Positions 61,935-64,000 of a DNA stretch of 64,000 nt are shown in pieces; position 1 is the first letter of the stretch, and every line of letters begins with the position of its first letter. The notes beneath the pieces were generated by a model. That model did no database searches. It was given only the letters and a program-made list of their open reading frames with translations, and was not told the origin of the DNA. Origin of the DNA: a virus. A program made the position numbers and the translations under genes. Where the stretch lies: positions 90,055 through 154,054 of the IMG/VR virus record IMGVR_UViG_3300030202_003006, one strand, 5' to 3'.

Positions 61935-63110
61935 ATGGGAGAACAAACAACAATATTTGACATTATAAAAAACGAAGAGGTTTTTGATTTTGAAGGTCAA
62001 AAACAAAATTTAATTAATAATCTAGACACATTAAAGTCTATGTCAGTACAAGAACAAACACTGTACAAAAAATGGCAAGAAATGAATAAGAATGGTAAAA
62101 TGTCTAAAATTAAGAAAAAACTAGCCACATACCAAAATAATTTATGGACACCAACAGATATTAGTAATGTAGAGGATACTATTAAAGAAATACAATCGTT
62201 AGAACCTTATGTAGAAATGGCAACACCAGGAAAGGGAGTTACTGAATGGGTAAACTATCGTAAACTTATTCACACAATGGAATGGGTTGCAAATCCTGGA
62301 CGTAATATGAAATTCTGGGTAAGAGATAGGAAAACGGACAAAGTACTTGGATTGATTTGTTTAGGGTCCGACGTTACAAGCATTAAAGTTAGAGATGCTT
62401 ACATAGGTTGGGATAAAACTAATAAATTCGACCAACACAAATTAAACAATACCGCTATCGCAACAACTATCTGTTCCACCCAACCAGGGGGGTATAATAT
62501 GTTAATGGGTAAATTAGTCGCAGCATTAACTACTTGTAAAGTTATTAGAGATGCGTGGGAAGAAAAATACGGAGATAAGTTAATAGCTGTTGGAACCACA
62601 TCTCTATACGGTATCAACTCAATGTATAATGGAATGCCACATTTTAAAACAATGGGTGAAACATCTGGTAAGGTTAGGTTAAAACCAGATGATAGTGCAT
62701 ACCTACCTTGGAATAAATGGTTAAAAGATAATCACCCAGAAGAACATAAAAAGGCTATAAGTGCTACAGGACCTAAACAGAACATACTTAATAAAGTTTT
62801 TAAACATTGTGGTATAAAGGCTTCAGACTATGACCACGGATTCAAAAGAGGTGTCTATCTTGCAATGATGTATGATAATGGTTGTGAGTTCTTACGAGGT
62901 GAGATAGAAGAAAAAGACCTAAAACTCAAGAAAAAATTCCAAGATGACATTCCATACACAGATAAATGGTGGAAAAAAAAGGCTATTAGGAGGTATAAAA
63001 ATATGTATGAACAAAATAGAATTAAACCAGAACAATTATTCTATTGGGATGTGATTGATTTATCCTGGGAAGAAACACAAAAGAAATATATAAAAGAAGT
63101 AGGGAGGTAA
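61935..63110 (+). CDS. DUF4338 (DruA-family) protein
   Basis: The 391-residue protein has a ~130-residue helical N-terminus and then a segment that lines up with DUF4338. It reads VLGLICLGSD, VRDAYIGWDKTNKF (the RDrwIGWs motif), KLNNTAIATT, GKLVAALTTCKVIRDAWEEK, TTSLYGINSMYNGMPHFKT and MGETSGK (the G-x-T-x-G end). This family includes DruA of the Druantia anti-phage system, and related proteins occur in T4-like phages of marine bacteria. Biochemical activity is unknown. It stands alone, with a small coiled-coil membrane gene after it, and no other Druantia genes are in the window. Confidence 0.62.
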   Translation: MGEQTTIFDIIKNEEVFDFEGQKQNLINNLDTLKSMSVQEQTLYKKWQEMNKNGKMSKIKKKLATYQNNLWTPTDISNVEDTIKEIQSLEPYVEMATPGKGVTEWVNYRKLIHTMEWVANPGRNMKFWVRDRKTDKVLGLICLGSDVTSIKVRDAYIGWDKTNKFDQHKLNNTAIATTICSTQPGGYNMLMGKLVAALTTCKVIRDAWEEKYGDKLIAVGTTSLYGINSMYNGMPHFKTMGETSGKVRLKPDDSAYLPWNKWLKDNHPEEHKKAISATGPKQNILNKVFKHCGIKASDYDHGFKRGVYLAMMYDNGCEFLRGEIEEKDLKLKKKFQDDIPYTDKWWKKKAIRRYKNMYEQNRIKPEQLFYWDVIDLSWEETQKKYIKEVGR

Positions 63111-63111
63111 A

Positions 63112-63306
63112 ATGTTACAAACAATATTATTAATATCGTTATTTATTCTAGAAATATTTGCTTTTGGGTGGTTAATCTGGGAAGCAAAAATAGGAAGAGA
63201 AAAAAGAGAACAAATAATTCAATTAGAAAATCAAATATTAAAACTAGAACGAGTTATCATCTCAATGGAAAAAACGATAATTAAAAAAATAGATAAAAAA
63301 AAATAA
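63112..63306 (+). CDS. Small single-pass membrane protein with coiled coil
   Basis: The 64-residue protein has one N-terminal membrane helix (ILLISLFILEIFAFGWLIW) and a basic coiled-coil tail. It is one base after the DUF4338 gene and one base before the HAD gene. Function is unknown. Confidence 0.65.
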   Translation: MLQTILLISLFILEIFAFGWLIWEAKIGREKREQIIQLENQILKLERVIISMEKTIIKKIDKKK

Positions 63307-63307
63307 A

Positions 63308-63868
63308 ATGGAAGAAATATTAATTTATACACAACATTACGCAAATAGTATAACAGAAGTTTATCTAACCGAAGACAAAAAAACAGTAATCCAAAAAAAA
63401 TGTCTTTACTCATCTTGTGGTGAATATAGATATGATATTGATGAATATCTGGATAAAAAAATGGTAGGATATAGACAAATCAGAAAACAAGTTAGTAAAA
63501 CTAATTATATTATAGATATTGATGGGACTATTTGTGACGACATCCCCAACGAACAATTCGAAAGAATGGCTAACGCAAAACCATACCATAATTCAATAGA
63601 AACAATTAATAAATGGTATGAAGAAGGCAATATAATTACCTTTTTTACATCTAGAAAAGAAGAACATAGAGAAGTTACCGAACAATGGTTAAGAGACAAT
63701 GAGGTAAGATGGCATTATATAATTTTCGGTAAACCAAGAATCCATGAAGACGTTACAGAGTATCATTACATAGATAACCATAAAGTTAGAGCTACTAGAT
63801 ATAAAAAAGATAGTGTCTGGGGTGATTTAGTAAGTACAACAAAAGAAATAAAAGTTTTTCCAAAATAG
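63308..63868 (+). CDS. HAD-superfamily phosphatase-like protein
   Basis: The 186-residue protein carries a small HAD fold from residue about 65: D70-I-D72-G-T (YIIDIDGTICDD) is the nucleophile motif, ITFFTSRKEEH gives the second motif, and the end HYIDNHKVRAT gives the acidic motif. Phage members of this type act on nucleotides or sugar phosphates, or as 3'-phosphatases; the substrate cannot be told. The first ~60 residues form a separate beta-rich region. Confidence 0.78.
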   Translation: MEEILIYTQHYANSITEVYLTEDKKTVIQKKCLYSSCGEYRYDIDEYLDKKMVGYRQIRKQVSKTNYIIDIDGTICDDIPNEQFERMANAKPYHNSIETINKWYEEGNIITFFTSRKEEHREVTEQWLRDNEVRWHYIIFGKPRIHEDVTEYHYIDNHKVRATRYKKDSVWGDLVSTTKEIKVFPK

Positions 63869-63892
63869 TACAATAAAATAATAAAAAAGTCG

Positions 63893-63900
63893 TATATTTG
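63893..63900 (+). promoter_or_regulatory. Possible Bacteroidota -7 element (TATATTTG)
   Basis: TATATTTG matches TAnnTTTG exactly, 12 bases before the next ATG. No TTTG or TTG is seen at the -33 position, so it is weaker than the promoter at 52216, and the transcript would be nearly leaderless. Confidence 0.3.
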
Positions 63901-63904
63901 TAGT

Positions 63905-64000
63905 ATGAAAGAAAGAAACACATCAAACTGGGATACAATGGATTTTCAAAACTGGGTAGTAAGAAATATACATCTACTTTTATCCGGTAAACAATTAGAT
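63905..64000 (+). CDS. Hypothetical protein, 3' truncated by window
   Basis: The frame begins at an ATG (MKERNTSNWDTMDFQNWVVR, then NIHLLLSGKQLD) and stays open to the window end, 32 codons. It is preceded by TATATTTG. Too little is visible to assign a function. Confidence 0.6.
   Translation, partial: MKERNTSNWDTMDFQNWVVRNIHLLLSGKQLD

Noticed and set aside
1-64000. Integrase, transposase, insertion sequences or attachment sites
   Set aside because: No recombinase or transposase motif and no flanking repeats were seen; the gene set is that of a lytic phage.

Overview
The window is a 64 kb internal piece of a large, AT-rich, strictly lytic-looking tailed phage genome of the T4-like (contractile-tail myovirus) type. 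It is gene-dense, with only about 0.9 kb of non-coding sequence, and almost all genes lie on the + strand. The T4-type hallmarks are a UvsX/RecA recombinase, a FEN/RNase H-type 5' nuclease, a DnaB/gp41 helicase, gp25 and gp6 baseplate proteins, a gp61-like primase, the gp46/gp47 (SbcC/SbcD) pair and an SSB tail. The host is most likely a member of Bacteroidota, probably a flavobacterium. The reasons are a sigma factor that closely resembles Bacteroidota sigma-A, a textbook TTTG/TAnnTTTG promoter in front of it, a Bacteroidota histone H1-like mini-protein, a DUF5522 protein, an SprB-like adhesin repeat, and start codons in A-rich context without Shine-Dalgarno sequences. Terminase, portal, capsid and DNA polymerase are not in the window, so the genome is considerably larger.

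Layout. (1) 1-6858: replication, recombination and nucleotide metabolism, comprising an SSB C-terminus, uvsX, an SlyD/FKBP prolyl isomerase, a 5' nuclease, an unknown protein, the replicative helicase, a B12-dependent class II ribonucleotide reductase and two small Cys-rich proteins. (2) 6917-42202: about 35 kb of baseplate, tail and fibre genes, starting with gp25 and gp6 and followed by very large proteins, including a 2454-residue Cys-rich repeat protein. Several carry domains associated with surface or carbohydrate binding: a PKD-like fold, CBM5/12-like modules, an SprB-like repeat, a dockerin-like double EF-hand and a HiPIP-like Cys motif. (3) 42212-52203: recombination and repair, comprising a RuvC-like resolvase, primase, PD-(D/E)XK nuclease, gp47 and gp46, mixed with a ParB-like/membrane fusion, an M23 peptidase on the - strand, a glycosyltransferase and a glutaredoxin-like protein. 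(4) 52331-58126: the sigma factor, a membrane protein, a probable lysis group (amidase-like protein plus two small membrane proteins) and probable virion or assembly proteins. (5) 58176-64000: small hypothetical genes, a histone H1-like protein, DnaJ, a DUF4338 (DruA-family) protein and a HAD phosphatase.

The strongest new signal is regulatory. An exact RTATTTAT octamer followed by an A/T-rich tail stands 13-26 bases before the start codon of twelve genes, and it is correctly oriented for both - strand genes that have upstream space. The sigma gene lacks this motif and instead has a host-type promoter. This suggests a cascade in which host polymerase makes a sigma-A-like phage factor, which then reads RTATTTAT promoters in front of the baseplate, tail, lysis and chaperone units. 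All function calls rest on reading motifs by eye; no database search was run.
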